From Saprospiraceae bacterium (GTDB taxonomy: Bacteria; Bacteroidota; Bacteroidia; Chitinophagales; Saprospiraceae), in the NCBI GenBank assembly GCA_020848995.1, contig JADLHA010000042.1, forward strand, positions 1 to 64,000: a DNA stretch of 64,000 bases. The letters are read 5' to 3'. A model generated the notes under the pieces. It searched no databases, had not been told where the DNA came from, and saw only the letters and a list, made by a program, of their open reading frames with translations. This document shows positions 44,355 through 54,189 of the stretch, in pieces; the stretch's first letter is position 1, and each line of letters opens with the position of its first letter. The position numbers and the translations under genes are program-made.

Positions 44355-45156
44355 CAGTCCTCCATTCTCCACGCTGCCTGGTGGATTGAACAGAAAATCC
44401 CAGGCCGGTGGCTTGCCTTACTATGAGATCCAGGTCGGTGTCGAGCAGTCCAGAGAGGGCCATCACGCCTCCAGGTTTCAGGGCACGTTGCAGCGCCGGG
44501 AGATGTTCGGACAGGGCATTTCGGGTAATGTTAGCCAATATGCCTTCATAGCGCCTTGCCTCAGGAAGCTCTGGGGAAGATCCTAGTATACACTCATGAT
44601 GGCAGAGGTCATTCAACTTCAGGTTCTCCACGGCATTTTCGATGCAAACGGGATCGCAATCGACGAAGGTGCAGTTCGCGGCACCACGCAGCAGTGCATA
44701 AATGCCCAGTACACCGGTCCCACAACCAAAATCGAGCACTTCCTTGCCGGACCAGTCCATTCCAGCCATCCACTCGAGCACCATGTGGGTCGTTTCGTGG
44801 TGGCCGGTGCCAAACGCCATGCGAGGCGAAAGCAGCAGGTCGACGGCGGTTCCTTCGGTCCGCGGATGGAATGGTGCGCGAATGGTGATCGCATCTCCGA
44901 TGTGCACCACATCAAAATGCGCTTCCCATTCCGCATTCCAATCGGCATCTTCGTGAACGGTGGTGGAAAATTCGAATCCATGCCGGCTCAGGTAATCGCC
45001 AACGGCGAACTGCAGAAGCTCGTCCTCCTGGGGAACAAAAGCTTCTATGAAATTGCCTTCCTGTAAAAAAGATTCCACGCCCAGGTCGTACAGCATTGCC
45101 AGGTGGCAGTCGGCCATATCCCCCGGCGACGAAAAGCGATACGCCAACCAGGCCAA
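44326..45156 (-). CDS. prmA: Ribosomal protein L11 methyltransferase
   Basis: A 276-aa cytoplasmic enzyme that methylates ribosomal protein L11. Motif I is VLDFGCGTGVLGIYAL; AFGTGHHETT is the characteristic PrmA segment, and NITRNAL matches the family substrate motif. The start is TTG at 45156: the next ATG would remove the first beta strand. It begins 5 bp after folD and follows it in one operon. Confidence 0.93.
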   Translation of the reverse strand: MAWLAYRFSSPGDMADCHLAMLYDLGVESFLQEGNFIEAFVPQEDELLQFAVGDYLSRHGFEFSTTVHEDADWNAEWEAHFDVVHIGDAITIRAPFHPRTEGTAVDLLLSPRMAFGTGHHETTHMVLEWMAGMDWSGKEVLDFGCGTGVLGIYALLRGAANCTFVDCDPVCIENAVENLKLNDLCHHECILGSSPELPEARRYEGILANITRNALSEHLPALQRALKPGGVMALSGLLDTDLDLIVRQATGLGFSVQSTRQRGEWRTVILETRSLR

Positions 45157-45161
45157 GCCCG

Positions 45162-46037
45162 TCAGGATTTTTTGGAAAAGGCCCTCCAGGTATTTTCCAC
45201 CAGGGCGGTAATGGTCATTGGTCCAACGCCACCCGGAACGGGCGATATCGCGCTTGCCTTTTTCGCAACCTCTTCAAAATCCACATCACCCACCAGCCGG
45301 AACCCGCGATTTGAGGTTGGGTCATCAATCCGGTTGATGCCGACGTCGATGACCACCGCACCTTCGCGGACCATGTCGGCCTTAAGAAACTTGGGGATTC
45401 CGAGTGCCGCGACGATGATATCGGCCTGCCTGCACAAACCAGCCAGGTTGCAGGTCTTACTGTGCGCGAGGGTTACCGTTGCATTTCCCGGCTTGGCCTT
45501 TTTTGACAATAGCAGGGCCACGGGCGTGCCGACGATGTTGCTTCTCCCAAGTACCACGCAATGCTTCCCTTCAGTTTCGATGTGGTAGCGGTCGAGCATC
45601 ATCATGATTCCCATTGGGGTTGCAGGCAACAAGGAAGGCAATCCCAGCGCCATTTTGCCAAAATTAAACGGATGGAATCCGTCAACGTCTTTGGATGGAT
45701 CGATGGCCAGGTTAACGGCGTGCTCGTCGATGTGGCGCGGGAGCGGGAGTTGGACGATGTAACCATCTATTTCGGGGTTCCGGTTGAGGTTGTCGATCAC
45801 GTGAAGCAACTCTTCCTGGGTGGTAGAGACTGGCTTTTTGATCAGCGTCGAGGCAAACCCCACTTCGTCACAGGCCCGGATCTTGTTTCGCACATAGGTC
45901 TGGCTTGCTGGATTGTCTCCGATGAGCACGGCAGCAAGGTGTGGAGGGCGCACGTCGTTCTGACAAAACAGGCGCACCTTGTCCTGAATTTCTTTGCGGA
46001 TCAGGGCCGACAACTTATTACCATCCAGAAGCAGCAT
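45162..46037 (-). CDS. folD: Bifunctional methylene-THF dehydrogenase/cyclohydrolase
   Basis: A 291-aa cytoplasmic folate enzyme interconverting 5,10-methylene-THF and 10-formyl-THF. Tyr48 and Lys52 (TYVRNKIRA) are the catalytic pair; DVDGFHP, VVLGRSNIVGTP and PGGVGPMT are family motifs. Followed by prmA 5 bp downstream. A -7 box lies 35 bp upstream of its ATG. Confidence 0.97.
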   Translation of the reverse strand: MLLLDGNKLSALIRKEIQDKVRLFCQNDVRPPHLAAVLIGDNPASQTYVRNKIRACDEVGFASTLIKKPVSTTQEELLHVIDNLNRNPEIDGYIVQLPLPRHIDEHAVNLAIDPSKDVDGFHPFNFGKMALGLPSLLPATPMGIMMMLDRYHIETEGKHCVVLGRSNIVGTPVALLLSKKAKPGNATVTLAHSKTCNLAGLCRQADIIVAALGIPKFLKADMVREGAVVIDVGINRIDDPTSNRGFRLVGDVDFEEVAKKASAISPVPGGVGPMTITALVENTWRAFSKKS

Positions 46038-46071
46038 AGCAGATCGTTGGTTCTCACAAAACAGAAAGACG

Positions 46072-46079
46072 CAAAGATA
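46072..46079 (-). promoter_or_regulatory. -7 box TATCTTTG for folD-prmA
   Basis: TATCTTTG on the minus strand fully matches TAnnTTTG and would give a leader of about 30 nt to the folD ATG at 46037. Confidence 0.5.
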
Positions 46080-46124
46080 CGCGAAGCAGGGCTCCCCGTC
46101 ACCCCCTGTTTCATGCTCACCCGG

Positions 46125-47582
46125 TCACTTTTCAAAATACTCCCGGGCCCTCCGGTTGAACCCTGGCAGCATCTCGGTGGCTTCAAAAAAATCGCTCCCC
46201 TTTTGTTCGTTGGGGACATTGCGGTACAGCTCAATTTCCCACCTGCGGTTTTGGCGTTCGCCTATTGCCGTAGAATGCAGCAGGCGAAAGTCACTTCCAG
46301 CAAAATCGGGATTGTAGAAAAGAAAACGAACGTTCGTTTGCCCACTCCGGGTGATCTTGTTGTACTTCCATATCTCATAAGGGAACGCTCCAGGCTCTCT
46401 GTCTTCACGAATCACTTCATCGGGGATGCCATAGCGCATATAGATCCTTCCTCGGTCGGATTCAAAACCGTATCCAAAACCGGATTGAAAGGTCTGATCG
46501 ACATACTCCGCATGCCTGAGAAATTTTTCAAACGCAGGAACAGCCGTATCGTAGCGCTCCGCAAAATAACTGAACAAAAACAATCGCTTGTCGCGATCCC
46601 TGCTCTTTTTGAGTAAAAGATTCACCGCACCTCCCTCAGCACCTTCAATGAGTGGATGCAGTGCGCGTATCCCATATTCTACGCGGTCGATTGGCAGGCT
46701 GTCGAAATAATTGCGTTCGGAAACCCTTCCTTCGATCTGCAGTGCAATCCGGTCCCAAAATGGATTCTCCCGATGGAAGTCGCAGTATCTGGAATCCAAC
46801 AAATGCCCCCGTTCATCCTGCAATTCAACCCTTAGCCTGTAATCGCCGGTCGTCAACTCGCTGATGTCGTGTCCGAGCAAAAATGGTTCGACGGATTGCT
46901 GTTTGCGTCGGCGGAACCATTCTGATTGCAGTGCTTCCACGTTGCCATCCCGGAGCCTGTGCAAGGAAAATCGATAAACGGCCTTTGAAGGTATGCTGTC
47001 AGTTGAATGACTTTCAAAATACACATTCAGGATGCGCTGCATGCGATCCAAAACGCCGAAAGGCACCGGCTCTCCATAAATGCCATTTTTTTCAAACGGG
47101 TTGATACCAGTTTCCCCCGGACGCACCCCCTGCATGAGCTGCAGGTCCGATAAAACCCATCTTCCGAGGAAGGGACGCACGTTCACAGAGTCGATCACCC
47201 CAACCGATAAGTCCGCATTTTGCCCATCGGTCGCATTGGTCTCGACCAGGTATTGTCCCGGCAATACCGGCCACCTGAAAACGTGCAAAAATGGCCCAAC
47301 CGTACGCGAAGGCGGGGACAGGAGTGCAATGCGTTCCGCATGGACGAGCTCCTGCTTCATGTTGCGGAGGACTGCCGTGAGTTGGACTTCCACCTGCACC
47401 AAACTGTCCTTCAGCATGGTGGAATTCCAGGACTTGCTCTCTATGTATATTCTGCTTTCGATGTAAGGAGCTCCGCCCGGTGCAAAAAAACTGCAGTTTT
47501 GGACAAACATTTCCTGGCAACGCACCACATGCATTCCTGCCAGACAACAAAAAGCGGGGTACAATGCCGAGGTAAGCTTCAC
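46125..47582 (-). CDS. GWxTD domain-containing secreted protein
   Basis: A 485-aa protein with signal-like N-terminus (MKLTSALYPAFCCLAGMHVV). The start is GTG at 47582, overlapping the upstream stop (GTGA). The C-terminal ~140 residues hold the GWxTD domain, with the family-type stretch GRIYMRYGIPDEVIRED and EIWKYNK. Known in Bacteroidetes as periplasmic/envelope proteins of unknown role. Second gene of a two-gene operon with a small lipoprotein. Confidence 0.88.
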   Translation of the reverse strand: MKLTSALYPAFCCLAGMHVVRCQEMFVQNCSFFAPGGAPYIESRIYIESKSWNSTMLKDSLVQVEVQLTAVLRNMKQELVHAERIALLSPPSRTVGPFLHVFRWPVLPGQYLVETNATDGQNADLSVGVIDSVNVRPFLGRWVLSDLQLMQGVRPGETGINPFEKNGIYGEPVPFGVLDRMQRILNVYFESHSTDSIPSKAVYRFSLHRLRDGNVEALQSEWFRRRKQQSVEPFLLGHDISELTTGDYRLRVELQDERGHLLDSRYCDFHRENPFWDRIALQIEGRVSERNYFDSLPIDRVEYGIRALHPLIEGAEGGAVNLLLKKSRDRDKRLFLFSYFAERYDTAVPAFEKFLRHAEYVDQTFQSGFGYGFESDRGRIYMRYGIPDEVIREDREPGAFPYEIWKYNKITRSGQTNVRFLFYNPDFAGSDFRLLHSTAIGERQNRRWEIELYRNVPNEQKGSDFFEATEMLPGFNRRAREYFEK

Positions 47583-47935
47583 TCTCTTTTAACGTAAAAG
47601 GCAAAGGGAGTGTTCTTGATCTCCACTTTCATTTCCATCGAGGCAGGTCCGAGCTTTTTTAAATCGAGGTTCATTTTCAGGCCTTTGACCAATTGGAGCT
47701 TGTTTTTGTCCAGTATAAATTGGGCCTGCTGGTCCTGTCCCAAAAAGTTGGAACTCATGATCTGCCCCTCAAAAAAGAAATAAGCCCCTTCCAGGGTGTT
47801 TGTCTTTTTCTCATTCCGGTATGCCTCATACACGATCCATTTTCCACGAAGGAATTCTGCATCTATGGTTCGCTCGTCCTTGCAGGCGGCAAAAGAAAGG
47901 CAAAGGATGAAATACCAGGGGCTGGATGAATGCAT
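47579..47935 (-). CDS. Small lipoprotein (lipocalin-like)
   Basis: A 118-aa protein from the ATG at 47935; the longer TTG start at 47947 lies in the -7 box. Lipobox SFAAC near residue 17. The mature part begins FLRGKWIVYEAYRNEKK, resembling Bacteroidetes lipocalin-like lipoproteins, but the match is loose. It overlaps the GWxTD gene by 4 bp, so the pair is coupled. Confidence 0.8.
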   Translation of the reverse strand: MHSSSPWYFILCLSFAACKDERTIDAEFLRGKWIVYEAYRNEKKTNTLEGAYFFFEGQIMSSNFLGQDQQAQFILDKNKLQLVKGLKMNLDLKKLGPASMEMKVEIKNTPFAFYVKRE

Positions 47936-47944
47936 AAGCGGATA

Positions 47945-47952
47945 CAAAAATA
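47945..47952 (-). promoter_or_regulatory. -7 box TATTTTTG for the small lipoprotein/GWxTD operon
   Basis: TATTTTTG on the minus strand fully matches TAnnTTTG, 10 bp before the ATG at 47935, again leaving almost no leader. Confidence 0.5.
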
Positions 47953-48003
47953 AACCATCCGGCCAATATCCGGACGTATGGGAACCACCAAGGAAATGGC
48001 GGA

Positions 48004-48882
48004 TTGGCTACATTTACCGCTCAAAGTACCGTTCTGAAAACCATTTTGATCACGGGGGTGAATTCTGGCATTGGCCATTATTTTGCGTCTACCCTGGCCC
48101 GCCGCGGTTATCGGGTGATCGGGACCTGCAGGTCGCCGGAGAGGCTCGATCCCGGTTTGCTCGCCCTCCCAGGGTTTATTGCCATAGGCATGTCGTTGGA
48201 CTCCGACGAATCCATCAACCAGGCATTCCACCAGGTACGCGAACACTGTGACGATTCGGGCCTGTACGCACTGATCAACAACGCAGGCATCGTTAGTGCC
48301 GGGCCATTGAGCCACATCGGTATGGAGGAAGTAAGGCATCAATTTCAGGTAAATGTCATGGCTCCTCTGCGGCTCGTACAGTGCTGCTTCGAGCTGCTAA
48401 GGCGGCAAGCACCCCAGTCACGCATCATCAACATCAGTTCCATATCCGGTCTTTTCGCCTCACCTTTTATTGGCGCCTACGTAGGCTCAAAATTTGCGCT
48501 TGAGGGCCTGTCAGACAGCCTCCGCCGGGAGCTCGCCCTGGTAGGTATCCGGGTCGTGCTGATCGAACCTGGAAGCATTCGCAGCCCGATTTGGCGCAAA
48601 CAGCTGGGAATCGGCCAGCTCTTTTCAACCAGCCCATACGCCGCATTCATCGCTTCTGCAGATGAGCGCATTGAGGACATGGAGCGCCAGTCGCGTTCTC
48701 CGGAATACCTGCTCCCCAGCATATTGCACGCACTCGAATCTCCATCTCCCCGTGCCCGCTACCTGGTGCATCCAAAGAAGTGGCTGATCCGGCTGATGGT
48801 CAACTATTTGCCCACTACCTTTGTCGATCGCCTGGTGGAGCGCAACCTCCGCTCCAGCCAGCAGGCCATCAGACCATTTTAA
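48004..48882 (+). CDS. Short-chain dehydrogenase/reductase
   Basis: A 292-aa NAD(P)-dependent oxidoreductase. It has the cofactor motif TGVNSGIG, NNAG, and catalytic Ser, Tyr and Lys in NISSISG and YVGSKFA. Substrate unknown; the long C-terminus and final hydrophobic end resemble type-1 11-beta-HSD-like SDRs. No ATG begins the frame: the start is TTG at 48004 or CTG near 48034. The M1 aminopeptidase gene follows after 8 bp. Confidence 0.88.
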   Translation: MATFTAQSTVLKTILITGVNSGIGHYFASTLARRGYRVIGTCRSPERLDPGLLALPGFIAIGMSLDSDESINQAFHQVREHCDDSGLYALINNAGIVSAGPLSHIGMEEVRHQFQVNVMAPLRLVQCCFELLRRQAPQSRIINISSISGLFASPFIGAYVGSKFALEGLSDSLRRELALVGIRVVLIEPGSIRSPIWRKQLGIGQLFSTSPYAAFIASADERIEDMERQSRSPEYLLPSILHALESPSPRARYLVHPKKWLIRLMVNYLPTTFVDRLVERNLRSSQQAIRPF

Positions 48883-48890
48883 CAAACGAC

Positions 48891-50528
48891 ATGTCAATTC
48901 GAATTTTACCGGTAATCCTGCTGCTTTTTGGGGTGGAGTGCCTGCCAGCCCAGGCCACATTTACGCGCCGGGACAGTCTTAAAGGAAGCCTGCGCCCTGA
49001 AAGGGCTTACGACGTGATGCGCTACACGATCAATCTGAAACTGGACCCTTCTTCAAAAAACCTCGACGGCAACGTTGAAATGGAGTTTGTGCCCCTTCAG
49101 TCAATGCAAAGGCTGCAGATCGACCTCGCCGCTAATTTGGAGCTAACTGCTGTGCGTGACGGGCGCAAATTGCTCGACTTTTCCCGGGAATTCGGGGCTG
49201 TATTCATTGATGTCGATTACAAACAAGGCTCCCGGGAAAAACTGGTGATTTCGTATCATGGGAAACCTGTGCAGGCAAAAACACCCCCATGGGACGGCGG
49301 TTTCATCTGGAAGACCGATACACAGGGGAATGCCTGGGTCGGCGTGAGTTGCCAGGGCCCCGGTGCCAGCATCTGGTGGCCGTGTAAAGACCACCTCTCG
49401 GACGAACCCGACGAAGGCATCAGCATGAACCTGACCCTTCCCGATCATCTGATGGGGATCTCTAACGGGCGACTGACCGGTGTGGAACACACCGAACAGG
49501 CCGGTTGGAAAACCTGGCACTGGAACGTGAGTTATCCCATCAATACCTACAACGTCAGCATCTACGTCGGCGATTACGTCCATTTTCAGGACCGCTACAC
49601 ATCCGAAGACAGCTCTCAACTCGACCTGAATTACTATGTGTTGAGGGAAAATGAGGAAAAGGCCAGGACACATTTCGCGCAAGTGGGGCCGATGCTGGCC
49701 TGCTACGAAAAGTATTTCGGTAAATACCCCTTTTGGAATGATGGTTACGCCCTCGTAGAGTCGCCCTATCTGGGAATGGAACACCAAAGCGCCGTTGCCT
49801 ACGGCAATGGCTTTCAGCGCGGATACCTGGGCGGCAGGATACCCGAGGAATTTGATTTTGACTACATCATTATCCACGAAAGTGGTCACGAATATTTTGG
49901 CAACGCTTTGTCGGCTGGCGACAACGCTGATCTTTGGCTTCACGAAGGGTTTACGACCTACCTCGAAGCCTTATACGTGGAGTGTTTGTATGGAAAAAAA
50001 GCAGCACTTCGCTACCTCGAAAGCCAGCGAACCTTCATTCGAAATGCGCATCCGATCGTTGGGCCCCGCGATGTTCATTTTACGGGCTTTCCCGATTCAG
50101 ACATCTATTACAAGGGAAGCTGGATCCTGCAAACGCTTCGCTTTGCATTGAAAAACGATGCCTCATGGTTTAAACTCCTTCGGGCTTTTTACGATGCCAA
50201 CCGTTACAAAATCGTAAGCACCGATCAGTGGAAGCGTTTCGTGGAAGAATTTACCGGCAAAGATTTTGGCCCCTTCTTCGAACAGTACCTCCATCGTTCC
50301 GAGATCCCAGCGGTTGAACTCAAAACGGATACAACCGGTCAGCGGACCCGGATTTATTATCGTCTTGTGAACGCCGTCGAAGGCCTGGAACTTCCCGTTG
50401 AGATCAGCCTGGACGGCCGCACCATCCAGCTCGATGCCACCACCCGCGAAAAGAACATTGAGTTCAGTCGCGCATTCAAATCCGTCAAAGCCGTGAACAA
50501 CCAGGCATTGGTCCGGTGCGATCCTTGA
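48891..50528 (+). CDS. M1 family metallopeptidase, secreted
   Basis: A 545-aa protein with signal peptide (1-20). Zinc site HESGH (329-333) plus Glu352 in WLHEGFTTYLE; the exopeptidase-type motif appears as GMEHQSA (295-301), where M1 enzymes usually have GAMEN. It lacks the long C-terminal ARM domain of PepN, so it is a short M1 form. Probably periplasmic or outer membrane aminopeptidase. It likely shares a transcript with the SDR gene. Confidence 0.93.
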   Translation: MSIRILPVILLLFGVECLPAQATFTRRDSLKGSLRPERAYDVMRYTINLKLDPSSKNLDGNVEMEFVPLQSMQRLQIDLAANLELTAVRDGRKLLDFSREFGAVFIDVDYKQGSREKLVISYHGKPVQAKTPPWDGGFIWKTDTQGNAWVGVSCQGPGASIWWPCKDHLSDEPDEGISMNLTLPDHLMGISNGRLTGVEHTEQAGWKTWHWNVSYPINTYNVSIYVGDYVHFQDRYTSEDSSQLDLNYYVLRENEEKARTHFAQVGPMLACYEKYFGKYPFWNDGYALVESPYLGMEHQSAVAYGNGFQRGYLGGRIPEEFDFDYIIIHESGHEYFGNALSAGDNADLWLHEGFTTYLEALYVECLYGKKAALRYLESQRTFIRNAHPIVGPRDVHFTGFPDSDIYYKGSWILQTLRFALKNDASWFKLLRAFYDANRYKIVSTDQWKRFVEEFTGKDFGPFFEQYLHRSEIPAVELKTDTTGQRTRIYYRLVNAVEGLELPVEISLDGRTIQLDATTREKNIEFSRAFKSVKAVNNQALVRCDP

Positions 50529-50687
50529 CCTTTAAACGATCCACTATCGCTTTTCACCCATTGGGCTGCCCAAACCACCAGAACCCGGAGGGGGCAAGAC
50601 GCAATGGCGATCCACTCAATAGACCGGGTTTAGTTCATTCAAAAAAAATGAGAAAAACGGCGTTGAAAGCCCCGGGGTATTGCGGGG

Positions 50688-51074
50688 TTACTCCACACCA
50701 GGCGCTGAAGGCGCCTGTTCTTTTACGCCTACTTTGCGCTCTTTGATGCGTGCTTTTTTGCCCGAAAGCTCACGTAAATAAAAGAGTTTAGCCCGACGAA
50801 CACGCCCCTTTTTGAGGACGTTGATCGAAGCGATGTTTGGCGAGGAAAAGGGAAAGATGCGCTCTACACCTATGCCGCTGGACACTTTGCGCACCGTGAA
50901 GGTCTTGTTTTTGCCTTCGCCGCGGATGTTGATCACATCGCCCCGGAAATCCTGGACGCGTTCTTTATTTCCCTCGATGATCCGGTAGCTGACGACGATG
51001 GTGTCACCCGGGGCAAAATCCACGATCCTGCTGGTGTCCATCAACTGGTCCTGGGTGTATTTAATCAAATCCAT
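50688..51074 (-). CDS. rplS: 50S ribosomal protein L19
   Basis: A 128-aa ribosomal protein at the 30S-50S interface. The start [11 protein letters not shown] is preferred over a longer one at 51110 that covers the promoter. Core blocks [20 protein letters not shown] and [11 protein letters not shown] are typical. A 12-residue C-terminal tail with QAPSAPGVE is slightly longer than in E. coli. Single-gene unit. Confidence 0.97.
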   Translation of the reverse strand: MDLIKYTQDQLMDTSRIVDFAPGDTIVVSYRIIEGNKERVQDFRGDVINIRGEGKNKTFTVRKVSSGIGVERIFPFSSPNIASINVLKKGRVRRAKLFYLRELSGKKARIKERKVGVKEQAPSAPGVE

Positions 51075-51107
51075 TGCGTTAGGTTTAGGCCTTTCCAAAA
51101 AGAGTCG

Positions 51108-51115
51108 CAAATTTA
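51108..51115 (-). promoter_or_regulatory. -7 box TAAATTTG for rplS
   Basis: TAAATTTG on the minus strand fully matches TAnnTTTG, about 27 nt of leader before the ATG at 51074. Confidence 0.5.
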
Positions 51116-51157
51116 GTAAAAACCCGGTAAAATACCGGAATGAAGGAATTTTTTATT

Positions 51158-53431
51158 CTACCGGAGCAGGGTCACATACCCCGTAGTGCGTACCTGCTGC
51201 CGGCGCGGAGTGAGGTACTGCAGCGTATAAACGTATACGCCGTTGGGCAGGAGGTCTCCCTCATTGTTGCGGCGACCATTCCAGGCCTGGTCCGGGTCCC
51301 CCGTTGAAAACAGCTGGCTTCCCCAGCGATCCCACACGGCAAGCTCAAAGTCCGTCATCCCAAGGGTATAACCCACCCCCTGGAATCCATCGTTCTTCGC
51401 ATCGCCATTCGGGGTAAAGGCGTTGGGGAGAAAAAAACTCACAATAGGTTCAATATCAATATATTGCGTCAAAGTATCTCTGCACCCGTTGGCATTCAGC
51501 GCAATGAGCTGCACCTCTTGGATTCCGGTGTCCCGAAAGGTGTAATCCAGAACCTGTTGGTTGAACTGCTCAGAACGGTTGATCTGCCACAGTCTGTTGT
51601 TGGAAAATTCAGACTGGTCTGTGATCCTGACCGTTGGGCTGAGAGAGGTCAGGCGGTCTGGGTTCATTTCAAAAACTGCTTTGGGCGACTGCGACACGTC
51701 GATCAATCCAGGATAACTCCGGTCTGTCCTGCATCCGAGCGGAGAGATCACTTCGAGGAAGACCGAATAGGTTCCCGCTTCATCAAAGCGATGGCACGGA
51801 GAGATGATCGAGGCTCCGGACCCATCCCCAAAATCCCAGTTTACTGAGTAGGCCGTATCAATGGGCGACGAGAGGTTCCGGAAGCAAACATCCAATGGGG
51901 AACAGCCCGCTGTGCGGTCGGGATCAATGATGAGCAATGGCGGGATGGGATAGTAGGGAATTTGTTTTTGAATGGAATCCACACAGCCATTCACATCTTT
52001 GACGCGAAGCCGGATGTTCTTTTTGCCCGGTGTGGCAAAGAAAAAAGAAGGATTCGACAAAGAACTGCTGCCAGAGTTGGCAAAATTCCAGCTCCAGGTG
52101 AGAATCTGGCCCGATCCGGAACGCGACAAATCTTCAAATGCAATGGGACCAGCCACACAGGTGTCGTATGCATAGCGGTAATCCGCCACGATTTCAGGAA
52201 AAGTGTTGACCAACAGCTCCAGGGAATCGGAACATTCGGTTCCTTCGTTGAGTACCATTTTTCCCGAAAAACTGCCTATGTCCGGAAAACTGAATCGCGC
52301 ATCTCTGGAATTCTGAACCTGTTTGGTGCCTTGCACATCAAATTCCCAGCGGTATTTACGGATAAACTTTACGTCGGTACTGAGGTTGACAAAATCGACG
52401 TCGAGCGACCCACACGCATTTACCACGAATACTTTGCCCCGGATCGTCGAGTCGGCCTGCACCTTTGCGAAAACCTGTGGTTCGCAAAATGCCACGTTGA
52501 ATTGAAAATCCCGGCGCGTTTCAGTAAGCAGCTCACCGTTCCGGAATTCCCGAATGCAAACGCCAACAACGAATTGGCCCTGTATCCTTGGTGTCCCGGT
52601 AATCATTCCGGTCAAGGGATCGATGGAAATGACCGGATCTCCTCCCATGGGATTGATGGTCGAATAAAGGGGTGCCCTGAAGTTCACGGGGACATAGGGA
52701 GGCAGGCATGCCGACGGGTCTGGAGTAACGCCCGTGCAGGAATTTTTTCCACCTTGTGATCCATCCTGTCCGCCGGCGGTAAGCGGATCACAAAATTCGT
52801 AAGTGACCAGGTCACCGTCGGCATCTACCGCCGAGTGATCGTAATTCAGAGCGCTGTTCACGCAGATCACCACTGGAGGCAGGCCCTTAAAAACCGGGCT
52901 ATTGTTGCAAAGCTTTTGGGCAGCCGCAGTGATCTCCAACACAAAGGCAGCACCGGCATCACCCGGCCGGACGATGTTGCTGATGGTCTCATTCCTGCAG
53001 CAGCGCTGGTAGGTTATGTAATAGGACCCGGAATTCAGCATGGGCAGCGGCCCGGTAATAAACTGGTAAACGGCATCCTGAACACATACGCCCGGAGGAA
53101 CGATGAGACAGGGGTTGCTGGCGGTGGGATCAATATCGCGTATGGGGTTAAGGTAGCGTTGATCGACGATTTGTCTTACGAAGCGAAAGCGGCCGTCGAT
53201 GGTTTTTTCATAGATTCCAAATTTGGCATCCGTGTCATAGGCCGCACCTTCCGGGTTGCTGCAATCCCGGTACAAGTGCATGATGATTCTGTAGTTGACC
53301 AGGCGATTGACCGTATCCGATAACAAACAAACATAAGACATGTCGCCACCCACGATGTGCTTTGCGCTGACCGGGCTGGCAGACCAGCTCAGCACAACAC
53401 AGAGGGCGAGTATTTTGGCGATTGCGTTCAT
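51158..53431 (-). CDS. Secreted PKD-domain protein with T9SS type B (CHU_C) domain
   Basis: A 757-aa protein: signal peptide (1-23), an N-terminal region with cysteines of unknown fold (about 24-330), three PKD-like domains (signatures WSWNFANSG, WDFGDGSG; about 330-590) and a C-terminal gliding-motility-type domain (FLPNAFTPNGDAKND, about 665-757) that directs T9SS export, type B. Likely a surface or released protein; ligand unknown. Confidence 0.93.
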   Translation of the reverse strand: MNAIAKILALCVVLSWSASPVSAKHIVGGDMSYVCLLSDTVNRLVNYRIIMHLYRDCSNPEGAAYDTDAKFGIYEKTIDGRFRFVRQIVDQRYLNPIRDIDPTASNPCLIVPPGVCVQDAVYQFITGPLPMLNSGSYYITYQRCCRNETISNIVRPGDAGAAFVLEITAAAQKLCNNSPVFKGLPPVVICVNSALNYDHSAVDADGDLVTYEFCDPLTAGGQDGSQGGKNSCTGVTPDPSACLPPYVPVNFRAPLYSTINPMGGDPVISIDPLTGMITGTPRIQGQFVVGVCIREFRNGELLTETRRDFQFNVAFCEPQVFAKVQADSTIRGKVFVVNACGSLDVDFVNLSTDVKFIRKYRWEFDVQGTKQVQNSRDARFSFPDIGSFSGKMVLNEGTECSDSLELLVNTFPEIVADYRYAYDTCVAGPIAFEDLSRSGSGQILTWSWNFANSGSSSLSNPSFFFATPGKKNIRLRVKDVNGCVDSIQKQIPYYPIPPLLIIDPDRTAGCSPLDVCFRNLSSPIDTAYSVNWDFGDGSGASIISPCHRFDEAGTYSVFLEVISPLGCRTDRSYPGLIDVSQSPKAVFEMNPDRLTSLSPTVRITDQSEFSNNRLWQINRSEQFNQQVLDYTFRDTGIQEVQLIALNANGCRDTLTQYIDIEPIVSFFLPNAFTPNGDAKNDGFQGVGYTLGMTDFELAVWDRWGSQLFSTGDPDQAWNGRRNNEGDLLPNGVYVYTLQYLTPRRQQVRTTGYVTLLR

Positions 53432-53532
53432 GTTGGATCATGGGGATAACAAAACATCGGTGTCAATGGTTATGTAAATTTACAGTCTCAACGAAATTAC
53501 GATTAAATCCATTGTCTCTGCCGACGCACCCA

Positions 53533-54108
53533 ATGACTGAAGTTTTCGAGGAAGAAGCCCAAATTTCTGCCGGACTTCTCCAAAAGGGGAAGATACTGGT
53601 TTATCCTACGGATACCATCTGGGGAATCGGGTGCAGTGTGCGTTTTCCGGAAAGCGTTGGTCGCGTCGCCAGGATCAAAGGACGCGATCCCGTTAAATCG
53701 CCCATTCTTTTGGTGGATTCCATCTCCATGCTCCACCGCTTTGTCCGGCGCATTCATCCCCGCATTGAGACCTTGCTGAGCCACCACATCCGCCCGCTTA
53801 CCGTCGTTTATCCGGATCCGCAAAACCTTCCGAACGATGTGCTGGCAGAAGATGGGTCGGCAGCCCTCCGGATTTGCCTTGACCCCTTTTGCCGTCGGAT
53901 CATCCAGTTATTGGATGACTGCCTTCTTTCAAGCTCTGCAAATTTTTCAAACCAGCCTTCTCCTGCCCATTTCGGAGAGATCCCCAGGGCCTTGCTGGAC
54001 CAGGTAGATTACGTTGTACACTACCGGCAGGACGATGTGCAGTTGGGACAGGCCAGCACACTGATCCGGTACAATAGCGCTGGTAACATCGAAGTCCTCA
54101 GGCCCTGA
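53533..54108 (+). CDS. tsaC: Threonylcarbamoyl-AMP synthase (Sua5/YrdC)
   Basis: A 191-aa cytoplasmic enzyme making threonylcarbamoyl-AMP for t6A at tRNA position 37. YPTDTIWGIGC and the KGRDPVKSP segment are the family nucleotide/threonine-binding motifs; SSSANFS is also typical. Only the YrdC domain is present (no Sua5 C-terminal domain), so it is TsaC-like. Confidence 0.94.
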   Translation: MTEVFEEEAQISAGLLQKGKILVYPTDTIWGIGCSVRFPESVGRVARIKGRDPVKSPILLVDSISMLHRFVRRIHPRIETLLSHHIRPLTVVYPDPQNLPNDVLAEDGSAALRICLDPFCRRIIQLLDDCLLSSSANFSNQPSPAHFGEIPRALLDQVDYVVHYRQDDVQLGQASTLIRYNSAGNIEVLRP

Positions 54109-54189
54109 GCAGTTTGCCGGGAGATTGCGTTGAAGTGCCCCGTTGCAGACCCATCCCTCATGAATCCCATCAACTCATTTTCGGGGCAA

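Noticed and set aside
50640-50700. GC-rich region after rplS as a terminator
   Set aside because: Only a weak CCCCG/CGGGG pairing with the T-run too far away.
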